This document shows positions 37,157 through 45,216 of a DNA stretch of 47,763 nucleotides, one piece after another. The stretch spans positions 1-47,763 of the IMG/VR virus record IMGVR_UViG_3300050821_002480. The stretch is one strand, 5' to 3'. This DNA comes from a virus. A program made the translations under genes and the position numbers. The notes beneath the pieces were generated by a model. It saw nothing but the letters and a program-made list of their open reading frames with translations. It was not told where the DNA came from and searched no databases. Numbering within the stretch: position 1 is the stretch's first letter; every line of letters begins with the position of its first letter.

Positions 37157-37951
37157 TCAATCCCATTCGTAATTTTTGCAATAATCTTCCCGCGTGTATT
37201 TCGGGATCGTTCTTACAAACTTGTCGCAGGCCTTCTTGGCTTCTGCCGGTAGATCGTCATAAGACCGGCCAGCCTTCCTGCGAGGCTGCGCAACCCCGCC
37301 AGGAGTGCTTACAGCGCCCGCATCATCCCGCTTGGGATTAATGCCGAACTTGTCGGGAAAGCGATCCATGGTCTTCTGCTTGGTTTCAGCGAGCAATTCA
37401 GACTTGCTCTTGCCTGGGAATTGCTTTTCAAGATCACCGAATATCTCGACCGAATAGGCGCGAAGCGATGGTGATTTATTAAACCACTCGTTTTCACTGA
37501 TCCAAGCCTGAATGGAAGGATCAGCCTGAGAGTCTGTTTTAGTCTCAACCTTTGGCGTTACTTCTTTATTGAGGGCATCAATCTGGCCCTGGGCCTGTCT
37601 GGCGCCATCGATATCCGCCGTGGCAATCGCTGCGTCCCGCTTGGCCTCAAGCTCAGTTTTAGCCCTGTTATAGGCCCTCTCTTCGGCTTTAGTGGCGAAC
37701 TCAGCGAATTGACCGAAGGTCTTTTCCTGCTCTGCCAGCTTTTTCTCAAGGCGAGACATGGATTCATGTAAACGGTCGTTGTCACGCTTGAGCAGCGGCA
37801 ACAGAGATTCGCCACGCTCCAGGAACTCTTCGGCCGACCTGTGCTTGTCCGGATCGCCCTTGAAATCTTCTTTTGGAACCCAGCCTAAACGACGGGCTCT
37901 GGACTCAGCCGCATTCTCGCCGGATTGCTCCAGCGTTTCTGTCTCGCTCAT
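37157..37951 (-). CDS. Scaffolding protein
   Basis: This 264-residue protein is highly charged and helical: a long coiled coil (LKRDNDRLHESMSRLEKKLAEQEKTFGQFAEF...AERAYNRAKTELEAKRDAAI, about 55-120) is followed by acidic/basic helices and a basic C-terminus (RRKAGRSYDDLPAEAKKACDKFVRTIPKYTREDYCKNYEWD). This is the standard build of podovirus scaffolds, which bind the capsid protein through a basic end and are released on maturation. It lies between portal and capsid genes, as in P22. Confidence 0.82.
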   Translation of the reverse strand: MSETETLEQSGENAAESRARRLGWVPKEDFKGDPDKHRSAEEFLERGESLLPLLKRDNDRLHESMSRLEKKLAEQEKTFGQFAEFATKAEERAYNRAKTELEAKRDAAIATADIDGARQAQGQIDALNKEVTPKVETKTDSQADPSIQAWISENEWFNKSPSLRAYSVEIFGDLEKQFPGKSKSELLAETKQKTMDRFPDKFGINPKRDDAGAVSTPGGVAQPRRKAGRSYDDLPAEAKKACDKFVRTIPKYTREDYCKNYEWD

Positions 37952-37965
37952 GATTTTTCCTGAAG

Positions 37966-38094
37966 TTATTTCTTAGATGACTTGTCTTTGTCGTCAGTTC
38001 GCAACCAGGCCTTGATACCTGGATATCTTTCGCCAGCTTCTTTGCACTTCGCGCACGGTCCAATGACACCATGCAGGCAGGAAGATTCACTCAT
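37966..38094 (-). CDS. Tiny cysteine-containing protein
   Basis: This 42-residue protein starts MSESSCLHGVIGPCAKCKEAG and could bind zinc through CxxxxxxxCxxC plus His8; the rest is basic and hydrophilic (WLRTDDKDKSSKK). The start overlaps the GroES-like stop by 4 bases, which supports its being real. It was too short for general gene-length limits. The role is unknown. Confidence 0.55.
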   Translation of the reverse strand: MSESSCLHGVIGPCAKCKEAGERYPGIKAWLRTDDKDKSSKK

Positions 38095-38477
38095 TTGCGA
38101 ACGCCGCCGATGCACTTGTCATCAACTAGGCGGTATTCCACGCCATCATCACCTAAGATGATCTTGCCTGCGTACACGTCGAAGAAAACGCGATCTCCGG
38201 CCTTTGGCTTTTCGCCAGCAAATGGCCGTGTACGGTCAAAATTCCAGCTAAACGCATCGTCGCCAAGAGCGATAATTACGCCGGACGAGGCTGATAATTG
38301 CGCCCGTTCCACAACGGCATCAGGAAGCTTGAGTGTCCCTGAGCTTTCCGCCGCAATATCTGGACGGACTAGAACGCGATCGCCAATTGGAACACATCCG
38401 CTTTCATTCTTACCGAAGAACGGAGCTGGAATGTAAGTCGCGCGTTTGACTGATAGTACCTTCGGATTAAGCGCCAT
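38091..38477 (-). CDS. GroES-like co-chaperonin
   Basis: This protein has 128 residues from the ATG at 38477. After about 28 variable residues it carries the Cpn10 fold: IGDRVLVRPD, then ESSGTLKLPDAVVERAQLSASSGVIIALGDD, then KPKAGDRVFFDVYAGKIILGDDGVEYRLVDDKCIGGV. The segment ESSGTLKLP lies where GroES has its mobile loop (GroEL-binding). No GroEL is encoded, so it would work with host GroEL, as T4 gp31 does, to fold capsid proteins. It lies upstream of the scaffold and capsid genes, as expected for an assembly chaperone. Confidence 0.9.
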   Translation of the reverse strand: MALNPKVLSVKRATYIPAPFFGKNESGCVPIGDRVLVRPDIAAESSGTLKLPDAVVERAQLSASSGVIIALGDDAFSWNFDRTRPFAGEKPKAGDRVFFDVYAGKIILGDDGVEYRLVDDKCIGGVRK

Positions 38478-38697
38478 TTGACGCCCCGAAGTTACTGATT
38501 TCAGCCCAGCCAGTTGGCATAATGCTGTTCGGATACCCAAGCGCATTAACCAGAGCGGCCATAATGGCGCTCTTAGCTTCGCCAATATCCATGGGGCAGC
38601 GAATTAACAGCCCCTCAGCATTAGTCATGGATTTAGCTGCCTCAACTAACGCGTCTGCTGCCTTGGTAACAAGCTCGTCATCCACTCTTGCTGGCAT
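38467..38697 (-). CDS. Small helical protein
   Basis: This 76-residue protein has the main segment VDDELVTKAADALVEAAKSMTNAEGLLIRC...DIGEAKSAIMAALVNALGYP, which is helical. Its end overlaps the GroES-like start by 11 bases and its start overlaps the next gene by 20. The family was not recognised. Confidence 0.65.
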   Translation of the reverse strand: MPARVDDELVTKAADALVEAAKSMTNAEGLLIRCPMDIGEAKSAIMAALVNALGYPNSIMPTGWAEISNFGASNGA

Positions 38698-38935
38698 CTT
38701 CCTGTATTTCCTCTCGTTCCTGATAGAAAGCCTCGATCGCCTCGAAAGGCAGATCGCATATTTCCTCTAACTCGATGATTTGACCGCGAACCGTCTCTGA
38801 TAGGTTCTTGGGGTCGCTTAGCCACATCTCAAGCGCGGCTGACTTTAGAAACGCCCGCTTGCTAATGAGATAGTCAAAGAACCACTTTGTTACGGGCTCG
38901 TGCTTCCAGAGGCCGTATTGTTCTTTTGTGATCAC
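38678..38935 (-). CDS. Small helical protein
   Basis: This 85-residue protein starts with GTG at 38935, overlapping the upstream TGA as GTGA. It contains KEQYGLWKHEPVTKWFFDYLISKRAFLKSAALEMWLSDPKNLSETVRGQIIELEEICDLPFEAIEAFYQEREE, a pattern I associate with small phage proteins next to portal genes. The function is unknown. Confidence 0.65.
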   Translation of the reverse strand: MITKEQYGLWKHEPVTKWFFDYLISKRAFLKSAALEMWLSDPKNLSETVRGQIIELEEICDLPFEAIEAFYQEREEIQEDASKSG

Positions 38936-39117
38936 TCAAGCCGATCCAAAAACATCCAAAATGGAGAGCTTGGCAGGAGGATATCCGTGCTCTTACGATC
39001 ATCCCAAATAAGCTCAATCCAGTTTTCCGAACCGAAAACATTAAAAACCACGCCCTTGATCGCGGTTCCGTTATGTACTCGATCACCAACCTTTAGTTTT
39101 TCAGGATTCATAATCAT
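38932..39117 (-). CDS. Small beta-barrel-like protein
   Basis: This 61-residue protein has EKLKVGDRVHNGTAIKGVVFNVFGSENWIELIWDD, a compact SH3-like beta domain often found in small phage proteins. It overlaps the portal gene's stop by 4 bases (ATGA). The role is unknown. Confidence 0.65.
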   Translation of the reverse strand: MIMNPEKLKVGDRVHNGTAIKGVVFNVFGSENWIELIWDDRKSTDILLPSSPFWMFLDRLE

Positions 39118-41288
39118 TGCCTCACGGCGCTCCCCTGCGTAGCCGCAAACCCGGCGCTCGGACTCACCCGCCCATTCCCATCCGGGTCAGCCCTTGCCAT
39201 CTCATCGTCAGTGCTTGGCGGTACACCGTTCGGAATCGTCGCGGGATGCTGCAAATGCGGCGGTGGCGGACCTTCACCGCCAGGTGATTGGCCCTCAGGA
39301 GTCGGCTGCGTCTGTGCGTCGAACTGCTTTTCCCAAATCCGCAATTGCTGATCCAGCCAGTTTATATGCTGATCGCCTACCACGGCATCGGCTTCCGCAA
39401 GTGCCTTGATCGCCCCGGCATAGGCCGCAACCTGCTGCGCTTTCTTCAGGTTGACGTTGGCGACCGCTTCCTTGTCCTTAAGGTCAAGCTCCATGCCCTT
39501 TATGGCCACGACCGGATTAGGTGGCGTCTGCCTGACAATAAGCTTTTCAATCTGGTCGATATCCGCAGCCTTTAAGGCGCGTTCTAATATCTCAACCCCG
39601 TTCATGTTCGGATCATTCCTGAAGCCCAACAGGAACTGCGCCCGCCCCATTCTCTGCATGTCAGAGACCATGGTGGGATCTGATACGGGCTCAACGCCGG
39701 CGCCCAATACATAGTCCTGCTTAAGAATGACCTTCCAGGTATCGCCAACCTTGTATTGCGACTGCTCATCGCCATAGACGCGGTTCAAACGATAAAGCTT
39801 GTTCAGTTCGCTCTTCAGCGCCCTATGAACGCGCTTATAAATCGCCGTGAAGACCTTTAGGCCCTGCTCAATAAGCGCCAGCGTCGTAGTTGCCGGAACA
39901 TTTGCGCTGTTCTTTTGATCCCCGGTCAGAACATCCTTTACCGCCGCGATCTCTTTTCCGGCCTCTACCAGAAAGCCAAGCAGCTCAAAAAGAACAGCAG
40001 ACGGACCAGCCGCCGGGAATGGAACAAGGCTATCTTTAAGCGATGCCCCGCTAGAGTTAACAGTCTTCCATTCACCTAATTGAAACCGGATCGCTCCGGC
40101 ATTCATGCTTAGGCCCTTGCCTATGAAGCCTCCACCAGCGTTTTGTAGTGTGCCAGCGTCAATGAGTTGGTTAAGTACAGTGTTAATAGACTCATTGATC
40201 GGGCGTAGGAGCTGACCGAAGCCAAGCGAATACACTCCTCCATCGGGATTAGGGATGAAGTCGTATTTAGTGTAATAGTGAATTGGCTCGATCTTCGCGA
40301 TCTTGTGTGTTCTGCCATTGAAGTGAATCCCCTCTTCATCGTATCGCGCTACAATCCTGACAACCTTGCGGCTACGCTTGTGAATAGTGACGATATACGG
40401 TTCTGGATAAGTATCCCCGTCCAAATCCCAATAACGATGCTGTTCAAGGAACTCGTGCGGCTTGTCCTTGTCGCCTTGCGAGTTCTCAGGCTCCCCATAG
40501 GGTAGTTCTGGCCTTAACCAGAGACCTGCACGCTCGTTTTCGATAATCTCCCAAGGATAGAACTCAAGCTCCTCAGTGCCACGAGGCGCTGTTTCCATCG
40601 ATTTAGCATGATAGTTCACCACAAACTTGAGTGGCGACACCATCACCGAGACATTGCGGCCTTTCGCGGGATCAAAATAGGTCTTTCTAAACACCGTTCC
40701 CACAATGGGAAGTAAGTGCAAAAGCTGATCTGTCTCAGGCTCCCATTCCGGCTGCTCGTCGAGGAGCTGCCAGGACATATGCTCGCCAATGCCGTCAGCC
40801 CTTGAGCGTTTGGCTCCCGGTGGAGTCTGCCAGACCGGCACAGGCCCTTGTGGGCCTTGCTGCATAACTGGTTGACCCGTACGCGGGTCTACCTGCGGAG
40901 TACCGTCGTCATCGCCCACGACCACGCCACGAACAATGGAGCGTCCATTGACAATAGCAGGATAAGCACGGGCAGCGAATTGGGTCGCAGCTGTAGTAAC
41001 CAACGGATAAATGACATTCGCTGCCTTCGGCCATGGGAACTGCTTCTCCTTGGCAACCTGCATTGCCAGTTCCATTGCCTCCTCGGTGCGCTGTTTCCAG
41101 TCAGCACGAGAGGTAACATCTACGTCATACTCTTTGATGACCCTTTCGCCGATTTCATCAAGCAGCGTTTGGTCTAGGTCTTCCGCGATATTCTTGGATT
41201 TGATCCACTGCTGGAGGCGCTGTACTTGCTCTTGGTCTGGCCCTGTCGGCTGAGTATTTTGCACAACAGCTAGTGAATTAGCTGGCAT
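39114..41288 (-). CDS. Portal protein
   Basis: At 724 residues it has the length of P22-type portals (725). The N-terminal part contains RADWKQRTEEAMELAMQVAKEKQFPWPKAANVIYPLVTTAATQFAARAYPAIVNG (about 60-115), the family's core. The stem/crown region holds GQLLRPINESINTVLNQLIDAGTLQNAGGGFIGKGL (about 360-400). The C-terminus is Pro/Gly-rich (about 660-724). It would form the dodecameric ring for packaging, adaptor binding and DNA passage. Confidence 0.88.
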   Translation of the reverse strand: MPANSLAVVQNTQPTGPDQEQVQRLQQWIKSKNIAEDLDQTLLDEIGERVIKEYDVDVTSRADWKQRTEEAMELAMQVAKEKQFPWPKAANVIYPLVTTAATQFAARAYPAIVNGRSIVRGVVVGDDDGTPQVDPRTGQPVMQQGPQGPVPVWQTPPGAKRSRADGIGEHMSWQLLDEQPEWEPETDQLLHLLPIVGTVFRKTYFDPAKGRNVSVMVSPLKFVVNYHAKSMETAPRGTEELEFYPWEIIENERAGLWLRPELPYGEPENSQGDKDKPHEFLEQHRYWDLDGDTYPEPYIVTIHKRSRKVVRIVARYDEEGIHFNGRTHKIAKIEPIHYYTKYDFIPNPDGGVYSLGFGQLLRPINESINTVLNQLIDAGTLQNAGGGFIGKGLSMNAGAIRFQLGEWKTVNSSGASLKDSLVPFPAAGPSAVLFELLGFLVEAGKEIAAVKDVLTGDQKNSANVPATTTLALIEQGLKVFTAIYKRVHRALKSELNKLYRLNRVYGDEQSQYKVGDTWKVILKQDYVLGAGVEPVSDPTMVSDMQRMGRAQFLLGFRNDPNMNGVEILERALKAADIDQIEKLIVRQTPPNPVVAIKGMELDLKDKEAVANVNLKKAQQVAAYAGAIKALAEADAVVGDQHINWLDQQLRIWEKQFDAQTQPTPEGQSPGGEGPPPPHLQHPATIPNGVPPSTDDEMARADPDGNGRVSPSAGFAATQGSAVRQ

Positions 41289-41484
41289 CAGCCCTCAGTT
41301 TCCTTATCGCCACCAAATCAATCATCGGACCTTCGCCATTGATAAATATCGCATTGGGATGCTTTTCACTTCCACGAATAGCGCGGCCGTCACTGATAGC
41401 TCGCTCTAGATAGGCCGCGTCTTCCTTGCGCTGCATAACGATAGCTGCTGCATATTTAAGAAATTCAGGAGAAGGGCCGAACAT
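41278..41484 (-). CDS. Small protein before the portal gene
   Basis: This protein has 68 residues from the ATG at 41484, which overlaps the upstream TGA (ATGA); an in-frame TTG at 41487 is one codon earlier. The sequence FGPSPEFLKYAAAIVMQRKEDAAYLERAISDGRAIRGSEKHPNAIFINGEGPMIDLVAIRKLR is mixed helical and basic. The function is unknown. Its end overlaps the portal start by 11 bases. Confidence 0.65.
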   Translation of the reverse strand: MFGPSPEFLKYAAAIVMQRKEDAAYLERAISDGRAIRGSEKHPNAIFINGEGPMIDLVAIRKLRADAS

Positions 41485-41660
41485 CAATATCCCGTCACGC
41501 TGTTTCGAGCGGTCACGTAGCCATTCTCATTGCGTTCAATCTCGCGCAGCTTTCGTGAGTACATAACCCATTGGTCAACCAGCTTGGGATCGCTCTTGCC
41601 ATTGCTAAGCTTTTGTTCAATGGCTACCATTTCCTCGCGCAATGTCGCAGCGTCAAACAT
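41484..41660 (-). CDS. Small protein whose C-terminus resembles that of the large terminase
   Basis: This 58-residue protein is helical: FDAATLREEMVAIEQKLSNGKSDPKLVDQWVMYSRKLREIE. It then ends NGYVTARNSVTGY. The large terminase ends AYSDSTRSSITGY, so 8 or so of the last 13 residues agree. TerL C-termini bind portals in several phages, so this protein may share or compete for that contact. The start overlaps the next gene's stop (TGATG) and its stop overlaps the following start. Confidence 0.6.
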   Translation of the reverse strand: MFDAATLREEMVAIEQKLSNGKSDPKLVDQWVMYSRKLREIERNENGYVTARNSVTGY

Positions 41661-41830
41661 CAGGAACCATAAATATCGAAGCGGCGATAAAGTTTTCCCG
41701 CTAAATCCCTAATCATGCGGCCAATCCACTCTGGCACGCTATACTCAAAGCCGCGCCTTGATGCCTTATCGTATAAAGTATTTTCGGCCCCCGGCATCTT
41801 CAGATCAGCCAATCCAAATCCATGTTCCAT
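41660..41830 (-). CDS. Small protein after the terminase
   Basis: This 56-residue protein starts MEHGFGLADLKMPGAENTLYDKASRRGFEYSVPEWIGRMIRDLAGKLYRRF. It is basic and helical, beginning 2 bases after the terminase stop and overlapping the next gene's start. No family was recognised. A role in packaging or tail assembly is positional inference only. Confidence 0.6.
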   Translation of the reverse strand: MEHGFGLADLKMPGAENTLYDKASRRGFEYSVPEWIGRMIRDLAGKLYRRFDIYGS

Positions 41831-41832
41831 GC

Positions 41833-43137
41833 CTAATACCCCGTTATGCTCGATCTGGTGCTGTCCGAATACGCGGTATCGCCAAACATGCTGTCAATCG
41901 TATCGGGTGCCTGCGGCTCATAAACAATCGCCATTAGCCCAAATGCATCCGCAGCATGGCTTGACCAATCATGTTCCGGCCCAAGCCCGACATTGCGGTT
42001 TTCATCCCGCTTCTCATGATAGAAGCCAAGCGCATCCCTACCCGCTTCCGTCTTGACCTCATCGAACCAGCAGCGTGAGAATATACGTCTAGCTGCCTCA
42101 ATCCGCATTGCAGCAGCCCCCATGCCCTGGTTGCCAACTACTTCGACATTAAACCCAGCCTCATACAAATGATGGGCGTAGGTCTTGCCAGTCACGGCGT
42201 TAGAGTGCCCGCCGTCATGAGGAAGATAGCAAACCGCATGGTCGTATTTTTTGCGCCTCAGCTCATTGACATAGTAAGCTAAGACCTGTCCGACGCCCTC
42301 GATATAATCTACAACTCGGATTTCCTGTCCTGCCCATTGGACAATCCAGATGGCCATAGCGTCAGCCTTTGCCCCGGCGCCACCGAGATCGAAAAAGGCC
42401 CGCAAGGGCAATAGCGGATCAAGGGCAACCCTTCCAATGCGCCCCTGCTGTCGTGCTTCCAGAAGGTTTGAAGCAAAGTAGGCGCCCTCGAATGCCTTGG
42501 CGTATTGGCCTTCCCAGATATGGTCGTAGCGATCTGAGTATAGCTTTAGATCAAGCTGGCGCTCTTCTTCAAGAACTGCCGGAAACCACGGATTATCCCG
42601 CCAGTTGGCCTCAACAACCAACGAACCCTCTGGCTTCTTTACCCTTAGAAAGTCGTCAATGGCGTCAACCTTGCGCCTTGGGTTCCAGCTAGCCCAAATC
42701 TCCGAACCCTCAGAGCGGATCGTCGGACGAAGCAGCGCAAGAGACCGTTCACTGAGCGTCTGGGCCTCTTCAACCCAAGCCCGATTGAATCCCTCCAGCG
42801 ACTTGATCGTTTCCGCAGTCGCATCCTGCATACCCTGGAATACGATTATCCCGCCGCCACGGCTTTTAACCTGAGCTTCTTGCACCTCAAAGTGCTTGCC
42901 AAGCCCTAACGCTTGTATCTTGTCCTCAATCAGTCGCTTGGCAGAGTCCTTGAGGCTTTTCTGAACCTCGCGAATACAAACCGATCTAAAGCCTGGATTA
43001 TGGTAATGATCATCAACTAGCATCTCTGCAAAGAAATGGGACTTTCCGCTTCCTCTGCCCCCATGTGCGCCCTTATAACGAGAGGGGCTTAACAGCGGGG
43101 CAAATACCCTAGCTGTCGGAACCGTCCTTTGGGTCAA
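41833..43137 (-). CDS. terL: Terminase large subunit (Terminase_3 type)
   Basis: This 434-residue protein has an ATPase with Walker A GGRGSGKS at about 26-33 and a Walker B-like RAWVEEAQ at about 119-126. The coupling segment reads WASWNPRRKVDAIDDF. The nuclease starts with FDLGGAGAKADAMAIWIVQW near 250, and further acidic groups lie in YLPHDGGH and SSHAADAFG. The type matches headful-packaging terminases of P22/PBSX-like phages. It would cut and pump DNA into the head through the portal. It overlaps the small-subunit gene by 29 bases. Confidence 0.92.
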   Translation of the reverse strand: MTQRTVPTARVFAPLLSPSRYKGAHGGRGSGKSHFFAEMLVDDHYHNPGFRSVCIREVQKSLKDSAKRLIEDKIQALGLGKHFEVQEAQVKSRGGGIIVFQGMQDATAETIKSLEGFNRAWVEEAQTLSERSLALLRPTIRSEGSEIWASWNPRRKVDAIDDFLRVKKPEGSLVVEANWRDNPWFPAVLEEERQLDLKLYSDRYDHIWEGQYAKAFEGAYFASNLLEARQQGRIGRVALDPLLPLRAFFDLGGAGAKADAMAIWIVQWAGQEIRVVDYIEGVGQVLAYYVNELRRKKYDHAVCYLPHDGGHSNAVTGKTYAHHLYEAGFNVEVVGNQGMGAAAMRIEAARRIFSRCWFDEVKTEAGRDALGFYHEKRDENRNVGLGPEHDWSSHAADAFGLMAIVYEPQAPDTIDSMFGDTAYSDSTRSSITGY

Positions 43138-43408
43138 CGATCTTCCTGACTAGCGGCTGTAATATTACCTGAAATGCTTCGTCTTCGTCGTTCTTGAGCG
43201 GCTGTGGTGCCTTGCCGTCCAATCGGTCAGCTATTTCCTTGATCGCAGCCAAACCATCCTTGGTCTGTGCCTGAGCGATTAGATTTCGCGCAATCAAACG
43301 AAGCGCCTTATGATCTTCGCCGGCCGCCAAGAGCTCCATTTTCAGGACATCCCTGAATGGTTTTGGCCTTGGCCCCGCCGCTAATTGATTTCCTGCCTCA
43401 AATGCCAT
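43109..43408 (-). CDS. terS: Small terminase subunit candidate
   Basis: This 99-residue protein has RPKPFRDVLKMELLAAGEDHKALRLIARNLIAQAQTKDGLAAIKEIADRLDGKAPQP, a pattern of DUF5681-like small terminases or their associated proteins (xALxxIAxxLxxxAxxGDxxAIkEIaDRLDGK). An N-terminal DNA-binding helix-turn-helix is not obvious. Location just before TerL with 29 bases overlap strongly supports the role of recognising pac and loading TerL. Confidence 0.75.
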   Translation of the reverse strand: MAFEAGNQLAAGPRPKPFRDVLKMELLAAGEDHKALRLIARNLIAQAQTKDGLAAIKEIADRLDGKAPQPLKNDEDEAFQVILQPLVRKIVDPKDGSDS

Positions 43409-43435
43409 GTTGAAACATTGCTAAGTATTTATAAA

Positions 43436-43660
43436 TCAATCGGTTCGGGGATTAGGCACACCCATGTCGTGCGGGCCGTGATCGGGATGCCGGGTCACGC
43501 CATCGTGGCTGCGCTTGCTGTCCTTCAGCCAGCCCTTTTTGCTATCGCCGTAAGCGTCGTGCTTGACGCCGTTCTTGTAGGGGGTCTCGATCTTGTCGCC
43601 TTCCATAACGTTTTCGCCTCTTGCCAGTCGTTGATGAAGTCTCAGTTGATCGTCGCTCAT
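43436..43660 (-). CDS. Small hydrophilic protein
   Basis: This 74-residue charged protein is probably disordered at the C-terminus (DSKRSHDGVTRHPDHGPHDMGVPNPRTD), with several histidines. The start overlaps the upstream stop by ATGA. The function is unknown. Confidence 0.6.
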   Translation of the reverse strand: MSDDQLRLHQRLARGENVMEGDKIETPYKNGVKHDAYGDSKKGWLKDSKRSHDGVTRHPDHGPHDMGVPNPRTD

Positions 43661-43806
43661 TCCAAATCTCCAAAATTATTGCGCTGGTAAATCGCCCGCT
43701 GTTCGTCGTACCAAGCCAGAGTGTATTTCCCGGTAGGGAACATACCCCAGTGAGACAGGCTGATCATGTCCGCATGTCCATATCTCATACCCTTGATGGT
43801 GTTCAC
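43657..43806 (-). CDS. Tiny protein, unknown
   Basis: This 49-residue protein starts with GTG at 43806 (an ATG six codons later is possible). It contains KGMRYGHADMISLSHWGMFPTGKYTLAWYDEQRAIYQRNN, which looks like a folded mini-domain rich in aromatic residues. The stop overlaps the next ATG (ATGA). No homologue was recognised. Confidence 0.5.
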   Translation of the reverse strand: MNTIKGMRYGHADMISLSHWGMFPTGKYTLAWYDEQRAIYQRNNFGDLE

Positions 43807-43836
43807 TTGATGCCGCCCAGCATGGATATCATATAC

Positions 43837-44403
43837 CTACGAGCCTTTCACGGTAGGCTCGGCATCGTGCAAAGGGTCTAGCGAAGGACCGCCGTTCGAC
43901 ATGAGGTTAAGCGCTTCCTCGATCGCTTTCAGCTCGCTATTTGCATCCGCCAGGATCGCATGATGTGGCGCAAAGGCGTTAGCCGTCTTTGCCTTCATCG
44001 CGTCTTCCTGCGCAATCAGCGAATCGGCCTCTGATTCCATGTTGGTTGCCACGCGCTGGGCAACGCCACGAGCCTGAAGAAACTTGCCCTTCAGCCTGTC
44101 TAGTGGTGTAGTCATGATGACCTTCGTGTTTTCTGTGCGAACCAATGTGTTTTTAAGAGCAAGCACAATTTCCGCATTGCTGGCCGCCGGTCCAACTTCA
44201 AGGACCTTGCCATCAATCCTCAATAACTGATGGCCGCTAGGTTCGTATTCGATTTGTAGATTTTCGTGGCCAGGAATGTCCTTGAGTGCTTCCCGCATAT
44301 CGTGCAGTTGCATCTCGCGTGTCTCTCGTCTGGTGTCGAAAACTGCTATGCTTAACCGCGCGGCATACCAATCAAGATCATGCCTTGATATTTCTATAGC
44401 CAA
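43837..44403 (-). CDS. Unknown helical protein
   Basis: This 188-residue protein has mixed N-terminal alpha/beta (ISRHDLDWYAARLSIAVFDTRRETREM, then LQIEYEPSGHQLLRIDGKVLEV) and a helical C-terminal half (LDRLKGKFLQARGVAQRVATNMESEADSLIAQEDAM...ADANSELKAIEEALNLM). The family is unknown. It overlaps the next gene by 26 bases and lies between the late regulators and terminase. Confidence 0.6.
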   Translation of the reverse strand: MAIEISRHDLDWYAARLSIAVFDTRRETREMQLHDMREALKDIPGHENLQIEYEPSGHQLLRIDGKVLEVGPAASNAEIVLALKNTLVRTENTKVIMTTPLDRLKGKFLQARGVAQRVATNMESEADSLIAQEDAMKAKTANAFAPHHAILADANSELKAIEEALNLMSNGGPSLDPLHDAEPTVKGS

Positions 44404-44911
44404 CTTCAGGCGCCCCGTTTAGGCCGCAACATGCCGTGCTATACGTCCTGAAATCACCCTTGCCGCAGTAGAGATCCCTGCCCCGGCTATCCGGCTCATA
44501 AGCCGCAGAAGCGTATGGGCAGCGCTGACAGCCAAACCCAATGCCGTTTGCAGCTACACCATAGCCAGCAGATGCTATCGACTTCTCATGAAGCCGCATT
44601 TCAGGATCGCCAGCATCGATATTTTCCCAATCGCCGCAGCTGCCGGCCTTGAGATTAATAGCTAAAATCTTGACCAATAGGCATTTTGTGCCGTCAGCCT
44701 GGTTGCAGCGACCACAATTGTACCGGCCGTCCTCGTCATAGGTTCTGGTATTGCCGGTATACATATCGGCAAACTTGAAATGACTGGCGAACCGCTCCCG
44801 GTTATGGTTTTCGGTAACTTCCCGCTCTGCGCTATCATCATCGGGCTGGACGAAAAGACCGTTCTTCCGCTTGGGGTTTAGAATCTCGCGGTCGTTATCG
44901 TCGTAGCTCAC
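44378..44911 (-). CDS. Cysteine-rich protein (high-potential iron-sulfur-like)
   Basis: This 177-residue protein has about ten cysteines after residue 65: CGRCNQADGTKC, SCGDW, CQRCPYA, LYCGKGDF and ACCG. The pattern CxxCxxxxxxxC with GSCGDW resembles small iron-sulfur or zinc proteins. The glycine-rich linker SAGYGVAANGIGFGC is notable. Where the cluster would function in a late operon is unclear; it may be a virion or redox-sensitive packaging protein. Confidence 0.6.
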   Translation of the reverse strand: MSYDDNDREILNPKRKNGLFVQPDDDSAEREVTENHNRERFASHFKFADMYTGNTRTYDEDGRYNCGRCNQADGTKCLLVKILAINLKAGSCGDWENIDAGDPEMRLHEKSIASAGYGVAANGIGFGCQRCPYASAAYEPDSRGRDLYCGKGDFRTYSTACCGLNGAPEVGYRNIKA

Positions 44912-45096
44912 GCGCTATCCTTGTCAGGAGCGACATACTCGCTAGGAGCGGTATCAATCCATCCGAGGCTGGATTCGTAAATCACCGCATCGTTGCCCAT
45001 CAATGCTTGATTGAGGATTTCCAATGCTTGCTTCTCAAGGTCTCGCTTGTCCGGCTTGGATTGATAATCGCGCATGTTGAATATCTGGGCGGTCAT
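44908..45096 (-). CDS. Small protein with N-terminal RDY-type motif
   Basis: This protein has 62 residues from the ATG at 45096 (AGAGGATTCA precedes). It starts MTAQIFNMRDYQSKPDKRDLEKQALEILNQALMG. The opening MTAQIxxxRDY is similar to the start of the HNH protein (ADNVYEIRDYRG) and, more weakly, of the 47351 gene (MTASILEFPYSR). The function is unknown. It overlaps the cysteine-rich gene by 4 bases. Confidence 0.6.
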   Translation of the reverse strand: MTAQIFNMRDYQSKPDKRDLEKQALEILNQALMGNDAVIYESSLGWIDTAPSEYVAPDKDSA

Positions 45097-45216
45097 TGAA
45101 TCCTCTGAATGGTTTCGCGCGGCACATCGCTGATACGACGCTCTGCGCACGTAGTCTGCGCTTCATGGGGGAGATGTGGCGTCGTGGGTAGCTGATGGCC
45201 GCGCGAACGATAAGGC

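Noticed and set aside
45097-45216. Possible small gene between the HNH gene and the 44908 gene
   Set aside because: The open frame (MKRRLRAQSVVSAM...) runs on through the next gene out of frame and has no ribosome site; the gap holds no clear promoter or terminator either.
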